A DNA stretch of 64,000 bases, taken from contig NC_088777.1 of the NCBI RefSeq assembly GCF_954871325.1, forward strand, positions 3,970,509-4,034,508. The letters are read 5' to 3'. The notes under the pieces were generated by a model. The model made no database searches, was not told the DNA's origin, and saw nothing but the letters and a program-made list of their open reading frames with translations. Shown here piece by piece: positions 48,071 through 61,610 of this stretch. The position numbers were made by a program, and so were the translations under genes. Origin of the DNA: Gordionus sp. m RMFG-2023 (Eukaryota > Nematomorpha > Gordioida > Chordodea > Parachordodidae). The number at the start of each line of letters is the position of its first letter. Position 1 is the stretch's first letter.

Positions 48071-51000
48071 TTAGATTTCGTAAGTATCGATCTCGTAATA
48101 ATAGTCATTATTTTCACCGGAGATATGATCATGTCGATTCAATTTTCTCATGATCTCGCTCACATTTTCAAATTCCTGCTTGTAATGGACGTTTCGCCAA
48201 TCGAATTTGTTCAAAACTTCAGCATCGTAGTCGTACTTTAAATCGTATTTTTTGTAATTGTAATCGAAATCGTAGTATTCCGAGTAAAAATAATTCAAGT
48301 ATAGCTTGATTAATTCTACCCGTCTATCTTCGTCAGCATTTGGTCCCATATTGCGAAATTTTTGGGGTAATGCGTCGAATCGATATAAGGTGTTTACGAT
48401 AATTCTCTCGTCGGTCGGAATGATGGGCGATATTTTTCGAAACTCCTTCTGCTTCCAGGGTACGTAGATTAGCGGATCAAAATCTTCGCGTTCAAAATAA
48501 ATATGCAATATTCAAATAAAATTTTAAATCTTATAAAGTGAGCTGCGATGCTTATTTAAATAAAGTGCCTCAGGATGTGTTCCTAGATTAACTCATTTTT
48601 TAACACAGCTAAACAGCTTTTAAACTACAGCACCCTATTTTGGTTTTGTTCTCTTATATTTTAAGCTGTGTTGAAGTTACCCGGCTTTACAGCCGACTGT
48701 TTAATAATTTAAAACGAAAGAGGACATAGCCTAAATTTTTAGGCATGATGTCGATTATGACGAATAAATAATTTACCTTTTTTGCATTGCAAAATTTGAT
48801 ATACTATATACACGACTATTGGAATTAATACGACTGATCCTACGACAATGGCCGCAGTTTTTACGTCAAATTTAGTTATCATAGGCTTTTCGATTACACA
48901 TGATTCACCTATAAATAAATCGAATAAAATAAAGGAAGAAAAAAAATCGCATCATTTAAAGATAAAATATTACTTGTTTTAAAAATAAATATAAAATTTT
49001 AATTTTTAAATTTGAAGTTAGGGGAGACTGGGGTTAGGTAAACCTCGGGGCTTGGCACAAACCACTTAATTTCATTTTAAAATTAAAATACACCAGAAGG
49101 TTAAAATTTTATCCTAATACAGTTTTCATTAGTATACATCTATGGAGAAAAAATATTTTGAAATTGTTAATAATTTTATTTAAGAAATAAAATTTTGTTG
49201 AAATTTTTAAAAGATTTTTACATGACGGAATTTTATTTTTTTTATATGTAAATTAAATTTTATTGCAAAGTTTAAAAAATCTTCTATAATTTGGTAAGTT
49301 TTATGAGTATTTATCAAATCTAGATACAATCATGATGTTTTGGAGATAGCGGGGTTTGCTAAACCATACACGTCAATTATGGTAGTTAATAATGAAAAAA
49401 AATTCAATCTTGAAAAGGCAACTTCATGGCTGTTTATGATTAGTATTTAGGATTTATGCTAAGAAATCTTAATCTCTCCTTAAAAATCTTATTTTTTATG
49501 TCCAAAATGTTTATAACCAAAATTAAGTTTCAATTTTTATATATAAGTAGCTTCAATTTATAAATATTACGATATTTTGAACAATAAAATTATTCTATAC
49601 ATATCATTATTAATAAATAAAAATATATTACGGCCTAAAAAAACCAATGGTTTAGGAAGCCCCTTGAAGTGGTTTGCCTTACCCCGCTATTGGGGCTTGT
49701 TGAACAAAATTTTCACTTCTACAAAAAATAAATTTAAAAAATGATTATTTTCTCAAGATTTTTTATTAGGCACCTTTAGAATATAGTTTTAGGTATCCAA
49801 TCATAAATTATTTTTTATATTAGCTATAAAAAACAGGAGCTATAGCCAATTTTGTAAAAATTGGTTCGACTAACCCCAGTCTCCTCTATTCTCTAACCGA
49901 CATTTACAAAGGTAAAAAAAATATTTACTTTACTTTTATTCTAAGGGTTCCAATACTCAGCAATACTCAAACAAATTATTTTTTATTTAATAAGTAAATG
50001 AATTCATATTATTTCTTATCTTTAGAGATAAAAGAAGAAAACAAACCTATTGGAGTTAATTCAATATTTGTGTGCTCGATTATTAATTTGCCTCCTAGCG
50101 CTATCGAAAACAATTTAAAATCTTGAACTATAAAATTAGAGAGTTGGTATGTAGCATTATAATTCGTGGTTCTAAGGAACAAAGTGAGTTTTATATCCAT
50201 AGTATCTTCACTACCAATAATTTAATATTTTAAAAAAAATAATATTCAATTTTGGAAAATTATGAATAGATAATTTAATGTATATTTATTTACTTATAAG
50301 AAGTTATACTAGTCACATAATATTCTGGAATAAAATTCAGGAGGATATTGTGAATCTTTTATGTAGTAAAAATAAATAAAAAATTTGTTTATTTAAAATG
50401 CTTTTTATAATTACGGTTATATGTTGGTTTATTAAAAAATATATAACTTTAAAATATAAACTCATTACTGTGAAAATTTTCTTTTTACAAGTTTCATTTA
50501 ATAAATATTACATCTTTCTTTCTTTAACATTTGAATCAATTGCCTGTCTCGAACAAGGGTTTTGCCACAAGGGGGCTTAGGCTTTTTAAGGGGGCTGATT
50601 GCCTTAAATTTTTTAGAAGTAGATAATAGAGGGAAACTCTAAAGGGACTAGTAGAAAAGGTTATTCTGTAAGCCTGGTCATGGTTATACCACTTTGAATG
50701 TAACAGTTAGAGTTAATCAAGAGTGAATTGGTACATCCCCCTTACCCTTTCTAAGAAAAAATATTATTTTTATCATCACTCTTACCCTATAAGAGTTAAT
50801 TTTTGTAAATTAAACCCATATCTATTTTTTTAGTATAAATATAGTATATCCAAAAATTTCATTTGTGTTTGTTGTCAATTTTTTTTGTTTTTACTCTCAA
50901 TTCGATTTCGCGAGAAATAGAGGCTTTACGTACATTATGCATTTTTTTGATCAGTTCTAATTCCTTTTTCCAAATTCTTCCTTCGTATATGCAATCGTAT

Positions 51001-52868
51001 AATTTCTCTTCTATAAAAAAAAATAATAATATGTAGATTAGATATGATTCGCAAATTAAAAATTCAACAGTTTTATAAATGAGTTGCTCTAAAAAAAATA
51101 ACTTACTCCATTTAGTTCAATTGGGTTATTAAGGCCGAGTCGGTTTTGCATTATTTTAAATTCTTATTAAAAAATAATTTTTGGAAACATACAGGGCTTA
51201 TTAAATCAGGGCCACCTAGAGTTTACATTCAGATATGTAATAATTATATTTGCTAGATTAGATAGGGTTTAAATAGATCATTTTATTTATACTGGTATCA
51301 TGAATGTTTTATTTTATTCTATATATGTATATATAATTAATAAAATTTTAACCCGGTATGCAGTAGGTTTTTGTTTCGGATGAAAAGTAGTCATCCTCGC
51401 ATTTGCACCGCTTATCGTGGCAGATAGTGTGGTCTACCATGCTGGTGCATTCGGTGTTATTTTCACATTTCTCGCCTATTATTTTTCCTGAAAAAAAGGT
51501 AATTTATTAATTGATTAAAATCGTCATCTCCGGAAGTTGATGTAACGAGTTCTGAACCCCGGGTCTGAACGCCGGGTCTGAATCCCGGTATAATTTAAGA
51601 TTGAATTTATAAAACCTTTAGGGCAATTTTGTCCATTTTCATAGTAATTAAAATTACAACGACAAACAGTTTCTGAGCATTTACCACTTAGGCATTCGTA
51701 ATCGTCACGACATGAGGTTGTTAAAGGTTGTCCTAAATTTTTTTTATAGCAATTTAAAATGGAAAAAACTAAGTTAAGACAAATTTAACCTTATCACAAA
51801 TAGGTATAAGGTATGTTTTAGGGATATTGTGTTTCATATAATTTAATCTTTTCAATTTTCTCATAATAATTTGTAGGGTGTTTTAGAGATCGAGTTAGAC
51901 AAGAATTAAAGATTATTTATTTAAGTAATAAATATATAATTATGAAACTTTTGGTAATACTTAATGGGGGGCTTAGAATTTCATATAATGTCAAATTTCA
52001 TTATTTTTAAACTTTTCATATTCGGTAAAAATATTTTTTAAAAATAAGTAGTTTTTGCTCTGGTTTGAGATAATCTAATTCTCAACTCACATTAATCGCT
52101 GTCTCCAAAACATTATGATATATAAAGGCTACCTTAGCAACCCTAGTTCTAACCGCTTGTTAATGCTACATTAGGGTAAGCACATTCAGGTATGTGTATT
52201 ATTTTTTTAAATTAAATTAAATTGATAAGATTAAAATTAAAAAGGGAAATAATTGAAATAATCATTTTTTATTTTTATTTTAGGTGGTTTCTTTATTGTA
52301 TTAAGTATATAAGTTATAATGATTAAAATATTCTTTTTCAAAAATAAAGGCATAAATATTAAATATAATGTATCTATAACTATTAACATTTAAATAACCA
52401 AATCTGATTTTGCCCGAAATGCTTTTCAATAGGTGTATAAACCCACCCTATAAATTTGATACCAATTTTAAAGGTTCCAATTGCGCTTGACAGGAAAACC
52501 TAATAAACTATCGTTTTACCGAATATTTTTATTACCTTGAATACATCTGTAAGTAGCTAACTGTACAAATTTAGGGTGGCATACGCATTGATTTTCGTTA
52601 TTACAGATAGAATTTGCAAAATTTTTTAAGCATTCTTCGTCATTCATACATTTTTGCTGCAAAAGATGGGCTTTGATTTTGTATATTTGAAAGAAAGAAA
52701 TAAATAATTAATTTAATTTAATTTAATGATAAAAATGTATGTTTAAACCTGGGGTACAGACGCCGTCAATTAATTTAAACCCCTTAGCACAATCGCAAAG
52801 AAGATTACTATCGCAGATACCAAACTCACAATCTGCATCTTTTTGACATTTTTCGCCAAAATATTTAA
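48071..52868 (-). CDS. Family gene B: EB-module/SEA-like single-pass membrane protein
   Basis: Nine exons on the minus strand match nine of the ten in gene A, several of them to the nucleotide in length: 52868-52749, 52670-52536 (135 nt), 51732-51616 (117), 51487-51353 (135), 51010-50895 (116), 50355-50294 (62), 50210-50047 (164), 48908-48777 (132) and 48483-48071. All junctions are GT-AG with matching phases. The order is four six-cysteine EB-like modules (for example CRDDYECLSGKC...CRC), a linker (EEKLYDCIYEGRIWKKELEL), a SEA-like domain (IPEYYVTSITSY, DIKLTLFLRTTNYNATYQLS), a membrane span (AAIVVGSVVLIPIVVYIVYQ) and the acidic, Tyr-rich tail (DFDPLIYVPWKQKEF). The counterpart of the first gene A module and a signal-peptide exon were not found upstream. 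No frame break occurs in the joined exons. Confidence 0.78.
49021..49886. mobile_element. TA-flanked MITE in an intron of gene B
   Basis: The ends form an inverted repeat (GGGGAGACTGGGGTTAGG on the left, ctaaccccagtctcctc on the right) and are bounded by TA on both sides (49019-49020 and 49887-49888), as in Tc1/mariner-type MITEs. Internal phrases such as ggtaaacctcgggg and ttgccttaccccg recur in both orientations. There is no coding region. It lies in the 48909-50046 intron. Confidence 0.75.
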
Positions 52869-53848
52869 CTTTTAAAAAAAAATGTAAAAATTATTAAGGT
52901 AAAATATTGGATATAGTGACAATTTAGCATTAAATAAAAAAAATATATATATTTATAATCGTATATATTTTTTAAAATTTGGTATTAATGTATTTGTATC
53001 CTTCCTCATGCATGTTTACTTAGGAAAAAAAATTTCAGAAAATTTTGTTCGCTTCAAAAATAGTAGCTCCTACTGTAAAGTTACTTTTTAGAGATAAAAA
53101 AATGATCGACAATGTAGCTTTCATTACTTTTAGGTTATTTTTATAAATCTGTATATATGTTGGAATTCAAATATTAAAAGAAATATAAGAATTTCTGGGC
53201 AATATAATTTTTTTTACATTTAATTCATTTAAAACCTTATGATTATAATAAAAAATATATAAAAACATAATGAAATAAAGCTGATACCTTGAAATGATTT
53301 GTTTTTATTAGCAAAAGTCTGACTTATTAACTTTTTCTTATCTTTTAAAATTAAATGTCATTTTAATAACCTATAATTTTCGAACAACGAAGGCATCAAT
53401 GTTAAAGTTTAAAAAATAAGTAACTAGTAAAAAAAATAAAACAAAACGTCTTAATTTACCTGTTTTATTTAGTACTTAACTTACTCTTCCCATGTCAAAA
53501 AAAGAAATATACTCTTACTTACTTTAAAAAAAAAAAAAATAAAAAAAAAAAAAATATTATCAATTCACAATATTTTCTTCTTTTATCTAAATGTCGCTAT
53601 ACAGTGAAACGAGTGTTAAAAATCAACTAACAATAAAAGGGGATAAATATAATAAAGTTTTATTTTAATATAATACATATTTAAATTAAATATGGACAAG
53701 TAATTAATTAACAAGATTAATCGTTGTGTTGGAAATTTAATTAAAAATAAAAAAATGTGTTAGACTTTTATTAATTTTTTAAATTTTTCTTAAATAAGTA
53801 AATAAATATTTATTAATTTTTTAAATTTTTCTTAAATATTAAAAAAAA
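52869..53848. other. Region upstream of gene B, no exon recognised
   Basis: The sequence is AT-rich with long A-runs (53525-53560). A direct duplication of attaattttttaaatttttc occurs at 53772-53831. I looked for the missing first EB module and a signal peptide and saw neither. Confidence 0.35.
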
Positions 53849-54893
53849 ATGTTTAATATAGAATCTTTATTATCCAATAGTAATATTAATTTTTCCAATT
53901 TAAATGAAAACTCCCAATCTTCGTCGAGAATTCAAAGACCAAAAAGAATACACAAATATTGGAAAAAAGAAAAAATAGATATAGTAAAATGTTATCAGAA
54001 AGAGAACAGATGAAAATTAAAGACATTGCAAAATACGTCGAAATGTCTACAGCATCATTTCATAAATTTAGACGGGACACATTCCCAGATATAAATGCAA
54101 AACCTTTAAAAGAATATAATATTCAAAAAAGAGGAAGTAAAAAAAAGATACTTCCATAATTGAAAGATTCATCATAAATTTATTGATGAAAATAATACTC
54201 TTACTATTTAGCAGAAGAAAATTTACCTCCTGGTAGTCCAAGAACGAAAACAACAATTAGCAAATATTTAAAAAATATAGGTTGGTCGAAAAAAAGAGCT
54301 GGCAAGGAGCCTGATATAAGAAATACTCCTGGGGCAATCAATATTCGTCAAATCTATTGTGTAAAGATCTTAAATACCCCAAGAGAAAAATTATATTTCT
54401 TAGATGAAACTGGAATAAACTTGCACGTTGTACCAATCTACGCCTGGACACCATACAATGTCCGTCCAGTAATAAAAATTCCATCCTCTAAGGGTAAAAA
54501 TGTAGGCATACTTTGTACAATTGGAATTGGAGGGGTAATCCATTTTAAAATAATCGAAGGAGCTTATAATGGGTTGTTATTCCGTGATTTTATGACAGAG
54601 CTTATAAGTATCTTACCACCAGATGCAATTATTGTAATGGATAATGCATCTATCCATAGAAGCCATCTTATCGATGCATATAAAGATAGGATTGAATATC
54701 TACCACCATATTAACCTCAGCTAAATCCCATCGAAAATTTTTTTGGAGTCTTCCCCGCCCTAATTCAAGAGATGAAATTATTGGGAATATTATTCAGCTC
54801 TTACACGGATTTATTCCTTATGATTTTACTAACTTTTACAATCACATGCAAAACTATTTGGAGTTGGGTTATCGCGGGCAACTGATTAGGTAA
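53849..54893 (+). pseudogene. Tc1/mariner/IS630-like DDE transposase remnant
   Basis: The plus strand starts MFNIESLLSNSNIN, then shows a helix-turn-helix stretch in a second frame (IKDIAKYVEMSTASFHKFRR), a middle part (RTKTTISKYLKNIGWSKKRA) and the catalytic core: LYFLDETGINLH (first Asp), IIVMDNASIHRSHLID (second Asp) and PQLNPIENFFGVF (third acidic residue), about 31 residues after the second Asp. The C-terminal FYNHMQNYLELGYRGQLI is still readable. Breaks are a frameshift before the helix-turn-helix, an interruption after KKKILP, a stop (TAA) after EYLPPY, and a frameshift near the C-terminus. Terminal repeats were not recognised. It sits between genes B and C. Confidence 0.85.
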
Positions 54894-54905
54894 TCCTTTT
54901 AATTG

Positions 54906-55472
54906 ATTTGTATTAATAATATAATATTAACTCTTTTAATTTCTAAAAAGGTACCATCATCAAATTCGTGGAACAAAAGAATATTTTGATAAATTATAAT
55001 TATATTTTTTATGTATATCGAAGTTATTATAAAAATTTATAGTATTATCATATTTTTATTGAAATAGATTGGTGCAAAATTTCAAAATAGATTACATTTA
55101 AGAAATTCTAAAATATTTTCAAATATCAAAAAGACTTTTTACAAAAAATGATTTAGAATTTTAGATAAAATTTAAACAAAAATCTTACTTGAACATTCTC
55201 AAAGATCAAAAAAAAATTTCCATTTTTTATTACAAATTTATATTTACAACATTTTGTCTATGTATAAGCCATATTTTTCAATTATATTTGAATCGGATGG
55301 CTTTCGATTTTTAATACAAAAAAATTAAAAATTTTACATTAATATTAAACTTTCCAAATTCAAATTCAAATATCAATATTATCTTAAAATTCAATTAAAA
55401 GTAATTATTTACAGTTATTAAAAAAAAGAAATCGAACACCATCTCTAAGGCTACAAAAAAGTCACGTGTAAT
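54906..55472. other. AT-rich DNA after the transposase remnant
   Basis: Nothing recognisable. It may include decayed 3' sequence of the transposon. Confidence 0.35.
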
Positions 55473-55480
55473 GTGCGCTA

Positions 55481-55848
55481 GAGATCTGCTGATAACACAC
55501 CGGACTCTTCTGGCCTGACCGAACCTTTTAAAACAAATAATTTTTGATCGGACCTGGGTTAGGTCTAACATCCGGGATGGGTTTAAAATTGTAGATATAT
55601 CATTTCCACTTTGTCAATTAAATTGATATATTTTAAAATTCTTGCAAAAAACAGGGTGCAAATATTTTTTATAATTGTAAGAATATTTTATTTTTTTTAC
55701 AATTAAAAAGAAATTCTTAAATAAATTCGAGCAGGGCAGGACAGACCAATATTTCATATTTTTATTTCCGGTCGGGCTTTTTCAGGAAAAATATAAAAAA
55801 AATTGTTCAGGTTCGGGCCGGGCCTCTTTATATTAGGCGATTACTAGA
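55481..55848. mobile_element. hAT-like MITE with perfect 8-bp target duplication
   Basis: gtgcgcta flanks both sides (55473-55480 and 55849-55856). The left end is GAGATCTGCTGATAAC and the right end inverts to TCTAGTAATCGCC, only weakly similar. Subterminal GC-rich words (ggacctgggttaggtc, gggccgggcc) are typical of this family in the window. Confidence 0.75.
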
Positions 55849-55856
55849 GTGCGCTA

Positions 55857-58477
55857 CGTTAACAACAGCTGTTTAAGACCTGGCAACATCATTTGGAGAG
55901 GAGTTTATAAAAAATCAGGGTGGTAGCGAGAAATGAAATTAAAACTGAAGAAGATGTATTTTCATATTATAATATATATTTTTGAAAGAAGAGGGGAACA
56001 ATTCGGTCAATTTAGCGGGCGTTGATTGAAGGGTGCGAAATTTAATTATCAGTTCAATCGGCAAGTCGTTGTTTTTTGCCTCTGGCTTTAATAATCATTT
56101 AGAAACTTCAGAAACTTTTGATAACCTTTTTTCTAAATGAAATACAGTGGAATGAATCTATATGCCCTTTTGCCTCAATTAAGCAGTTTTGACAGCTGGC
56201 TATGTTCTAGTGAACCCAAAAGTATTAATCATGGTAACTAAGTAGTAAGCGCATAAAAAAGGATACAATATGTAGTTAAACGGCCATGCGTTCATTTTAT
56301 ATAGTTTATAAAATTTTAGAAGATAATTGGCAAGCGTTACGTTATTTAAAGTTATCAACTCAGCTGATTTTTCATAGCGTAATAATTTTTGAAATATAAG
56401 TTGCAACATATGTTTTACAAATTTTATAATAGTGCTATCATCATAACGTTCCATATTTGTAAATTATACTAATTTAATAACTTAACCGCTTGAACATAAC
56501 CTGTTTATAAATGAGGCCTTATTCATTGTTTAAATTTGTAAAGAATATTTTAGAAACATATTTATAAAATTACTTGTATTTTGTGAATTTATTCCCATTT
56601 CAGAATGTTTAAAAATGTTTAAATCAGCATTGGCTAAATTAATGATACATATAAATTTTATCTGGAGGACAAAACTACTGATTAACATAAAACCCAAACA
56701 CCAATAATTTAATTTTAATCGTAAAAATATCCTTTTTTTTAGATTTCATATTATAAGAATACAATATTCTTCAAATTTGTTAATTACTATATATAATTAA
56801 AAAATTTTTTTAACAAGCCAACAGTATTAAAACATTTCCTCATAAGAAATCTAATATTTTATATAAATGTTTTATAATTAAAGCTTTTTACCTTTTTACG
56901 ATGCAGAAAATGATTTAATATATTTCTAACAAATGTAGGAATGGTGGCAAAACTATATGCTACTTACGTGCAACTACTTGCTTAAGGTGTTTATTTATCT
57001 TTTATTTATAACCTTTACAGAGTTTTGACTAAAATTTTCAACATTGTGGAGTACAAGACATTCGAGCCAGGTTAGTAAGTTTGACATACGAAAGGTTGAC
57101 AGGCTTCTTTGCGAAAGCGACTCATAAAATAGTTTCTGAGCAGGGTTAGAAATTAATTTTGTAATTAAAAGAGTTCTATGCCAATTGAGGGTATAGTATA
57201 GGGTGCTATCATATGAGTAGGTTAAAAGATAAATTTGTTATGAAAAATTCTTTCACAATATTTAAAACACGATAATATTAAAACATTATAAAATTAAAAA
57301 TACAATTTTATAATTGTCTTCCCAAAAGGAAACCATGAATAAGATATTTTAAAAGCTTATAGGTTAATAGCGAAAAATGACCGTTTGTGGAAGTCACTAC
57401 TGGACCAAATAGGAAGTTGTTAAAATTTTTGTATTTATTGATCCTTTTTGTTTCTGCTTGTGCTAATGTATTGATATTGATGCTAGAAGGGAATGAAGAG
57501 AAGCATGTGTAGTCCTATATTAGTGATTTTCCGAGTGTAATGTACAGAATTTTTATTTAGCTGATCAAATTTTAAAATAAACATGATATTAGATAGATGA
57601 GGATGATCTTGTTATGAATGCATTTAATATACAACATGAGGAAATGTAAATAAATAACTGAGATATGTTAGTTTAAAATCATAATAAACTTATTTTTTCA
57701 ACACAAATAACCTAGAGTTTTAAAAAATTTATTAATTCAATAGGTAATAAGTTTTATATAAGCATATAAAATATGTTATTTCTAAATTTAAAAATTGCGT
57801 ATAAGCAACTTGTCATGTATACCTTGGCTTGAAATAAGAGGAGAGAGTTAAATCCCCTTCCACCATGGAAATCATGATTATGTAGAATTCTGTGTATTTA
57901 AAATATTTTTAACTGTTATCAAAAAGAAAATTTGGTCACATTTCTTTTAAATTGATAAAACCCACTCTTTAATTATCTATTTCTTATGAATCATCTCAGA
58001 ATTTCGACTTTTATTTAAAAAGTAAATGATTAAATTCTAAGAATCTACGAATAAACAATATTGTAAGGTACATTCATTTATATAATCAAATTTTCACGTA
58101 AAAAAAATTTGAAAACGAGATACTTTAAAGTACATGATTTCTTCTGGGAACAAATGTTTCTTCATTTTATATTTCCAAATGTAAAAGTGAGCATAGATGT
58201 TTAATATTACTTTATTAAATAATCCCTTAACTTAACAATTGGGAGTAAAAAAATTAACTATTTTCAATTGTTTTTTTAATTTCATCGTAACAAATCTACA
58301 TAATTTTGGTATCCCAATTTCTATAGATGCCACAAGTCAAGGGTATCAAAGCTACAGTCGGGAGACATCAATTCTCGTATTTTAAAAATTATAAATAAAA
58401 AATTTTTTTTAATGATGACAATAATTTTTTTATAATATATTTATAGAATTTTCTTTATCATAAATGCTTAAAAATTC
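55857..58477. other. Intergenic DNA between genes B and C
   Basis: No gene was recognised. A minus-strand frame of 84 codons at 56200-56454 (ITLNNVTLANYLLKFYKLYK) has moderately good composition but no known motif. The block at 56470-56880 duplicates 41230-41720. Confidence 0.35.
56470..56880. repeat. Paralogous block upstream of gene B (partner at 41230-41720)
   Basis: It is the same-orientation counterpart of the block upstream of gene A, sharing ggacaaaactactgattaac, then ataaaacc and a tttttttagattt tract. It supports a segmental tandem duplication that included the 5' flank. Confidence 0.7.
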
Positions 58478-58666
58478 CTTCTCTTCTCTTCTCTTCTCTT
58501 CTCTTCTCTTCTCTTCTCTTCTCTTCTCTTCTCTTCTCTTCTCTTCTCTTCTCTCTCTTCTCTTCTCTTCTCTTCTCTCTCTTCTCTCTCTTCTCTTCTC
58601 TTCTCTTCTCTTCTCTTCTCTTCTCTTCTCTTCTCTTCTCTTCTCTTCTCTTCTCTTCTCTTCTCT
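58478..58666. repeat. (TTCTC)n microsatellite
   Basis: About 37 units of ttctc with a few shortened units. The open frame of Ser/Leu/Phe repeats that crosses it is a by-product of the repeat and not a gene. Confidence 0.95.
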
Positions 58667-58699
58667 TTTTGTTCCTTCTAGCTTAATATCAATTTAAGA

Positions 58700-59355
58700 A
58701 ATTTTTTCATTTTGCCAATAACTACTAAGGGTTAAAATTTTTAAAAATAATTATAAATATTTTTTCAGGTTTCCATTACATTTAAACTTAAAATGTTTAC
58801 GAGTTAAGTAAGCATTACATATTGGACTAAAGCTTTAGAAATTAATCCTTTTAAAAGTTTGCCAGCTTCTTGCTCAGGTCTGCGTTTTAATTTGAAATTC
58901 AGATTCATATCAAAATTTTTTTAAAATAAAACTAAACTCAAAAATATAATGAGATTTTCACTCTTTTACATTATATCTACTTAAACCGTAACAGGTAATA
59001 TCTGCGAGGGTCTTGGAATTGTATGAAAAATATTTTGAATTGAGGAAAGAGAAATACTAACTATAAATTCACATGTTTAAACCGAGTCTTGAATATGGAA
59101 TTTTAAATTGCGATGAATCATAAATTAAGATATTTTTCATTAATTTTTAATAACTTCCCAGCGAATTCGCTCTTGTAAATGCAGGGTTGGACAGGTTTCT
59201 TGACAAGAAAAACTGGTTGTTAGCAAGTACTAAGCAAGCATTACATAATGGTGCCTCCAGATATTCAATACTTAGATCATTCGTTCTGGAATAATGCCAT
59301 TCTTGGCATTTACTATTAATTTTTATTTTAATGATGATTTAACAAGTTTTTAAAC
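58700..59355. other. Intergenic AT-rich DNA
   Basis: Nothing recognisable. Confidence 0.4.
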
Positions 59356-59943
59356 TCGGGGTTTCGAACCGAACCGCAAAACCGGAATGAACCGTTAGGG
59401 ATTCGAATTGTTAAAAATATTTTAACCGGTTTATAACGGTTTTAAAAAAATAATTAATTTTCAATTATTAACCTAAATTTGAAAAAAAATTTTCCTTGGC
59501 GGCAACTTAAATCGTGAATTCCTTTCAAATTAAATTTTTTTTTTCATACAATTAAATCGCCTTTATCTACATATCAATAAATTCCGAGTTTATTGTTTTT
59601 ACTTTATATACTCAATATAATGGAAATTAGGCAAATTACTTAGATATAAGATGCAATCTTAAAACTGTTATCATACAAAATATTTTTGGCTAAATTGATA
59701 AGTTTTTTCTTTATCACATTATTTATTAATTAAATTAGTTTTTATAATAATACTTGATTTTAAATTTAGAGAAAAATCGTATAATTAAAAAAAAAATTTT
59801 TATAAAAAAAAATCAAATTTACAAAAACCGGGACAAACCGTAAAGAACCGTTATTCGAACTAACCAAAAAGGAAACAAAACTTTCTAAAATTTCAAACTA
59901 ATAATCGAACCGAACTGATATACCTAAAAGTTCGAAACCCCTG
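59356..59943. mobile_element. hAT-like MITE (GGGGTTTCGAAC ends)
   Basis: The left end reads cggggtttcgaaccgaaccg and the right end aaaagttcgaaacccctg, an inverted repeat of about 12 bp. aaccggtt-type words fill the subterminal DNA, as in the copies at 20670 and 34970. The flanking octamers agree at only 5 of 8 positions. Confidence 0.55.
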
Positions 59944-60217
59944 TATAAACCTTAAAAATATATTCATCTTATAATATAATAGGTATAGATGATATCAATT
60001 TTTCATATTGAACAAAAAATAATTAGTAGCATAATGCAATTTATGACTTTATTGTAAGATGTAAAGGGTATAAATTATTGTATGACTTTGATTTTATCTG
60101 TAAACCGTGAACCTCGCGATAAAAAATCTTCTATTCTTTCTGTCCTTTTTTTTCTACACACACACACATCGTAATTTCGTAAAATTTAAGAATCGGAAAA
60201 TACTTTCTCTAACAGTT

Positions 60218-61502
60218 TTAGGATTGGTAATTCATATCGTAATAGTAATAATCGTGATCCGCCCCATCTCTATCCTTCTTAAGTATTCTCATAATCTCGT
60301 CGGCGTCTTCGAATTCGTACTTGTAATCCACGTGTCCCCAATTTGATTTCTTCAAAACTTCGGTATCGTAATCATACGCCAGATCGTATTTCACGTAATT
60401 GTAATCGAAATCGTAGTATTCCCTGTAATAGAAAATCAGATAGCATTTGGCTAATTCTATCCATAGACTCTTTTCGGTATATTTGGGTTCCGGCGCCGCC
60501 TCCGATTTTGAGTCCCTAGATTTAGTCGGTAAAACGTCTAATCGATCTAATATCAGTATGATATCTTTCCTATCAGTGGGAATTAAGGGCTTTATTTTTC
60601 GGAATTCATTCTGCTTCCAGGGAATATATATCAGCGGATCAAATTCTAATGCGTTATCCAACAAAATAAGTATACATTATTATTATGTTCGATATTACAA
60701 GACTTTTCCAATTCAAAAAAAAAAGGGAAAACCTCCTATCGAAAAGGTAAAAGGTTCTCAAAAAATAAGATGTACCAAGTAGTGATCTGCATCGGGCCTA
60801 ATTTTTCAAGCCCGGCCCGAAACTTTTTTCAAGAAAATTTACCGGCCGGGCTCGTAATTATTTAAATATAGAAATTAATTTTTATAATTACTTAAAATAA
60901 AAAACTTATGTTATATGGCGTCCAGTTTTGTAAATAAATTCAAATATTTTTATTTTACATAAAAAAAATTCAATATAAAAGATAAATTTTATATTTAAAA
61001 AAAAATTTCCAAGGCCCGACCCGGCCGGAATTTTATTTAATTTAAAAAAAAAAAATAAAAGGTCGGTGCAGATCTCAAATACCAAGGACTTAAGAAAAGA
61101 TTCTGCGGAAAAGGATCAATCAAATAAGTCAATGATTCGATTAAGTAAAAGCCAAACGTCTTCTTTTTCGGACCTACGATTTTTTAAACATATTCTTTTG
61201 ACATTGCTGTATTTAATTTAATTTTAAATGATTAATATATTTCCCACAATTGTAATAAGATAAAGTTTTTTTGAAAAAATGGAAAAAAAAATTGGTTTAA
61301 TAGAATCGAAGAAAAATTATAAATAAATTAATTTTTTACAAAAACAAAAAAAAAATTAAAGATTATAAAGGGTAAAAGATAAAAAAAAAATTAAATTAAG
61401 AAAATTGATAAAAAGTTCAAAAATGAAAATATATATAAAGAGAAATCAATAAAAAAAAAATTTATAAAAGAAAGAAATAAAAGAAAGAAATAAAAGAAAT
61501 AA

Positions 61503-61533
<31 letters not shown>

Positions 61534-61535
61534 GA

Positions 61536-61610
<75 letters not shown>

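Noticed and set aside
58464-58697. 77-codon Ser/Leu/Phe open frame
   Set aside because: It is only the translation of the TTCTC microsatellite.
60447-60782. 111-codon plus-strand frame
   Set aside because: It is antisense to the tail exon of gene C, which is supported by paralogues and splice phases.
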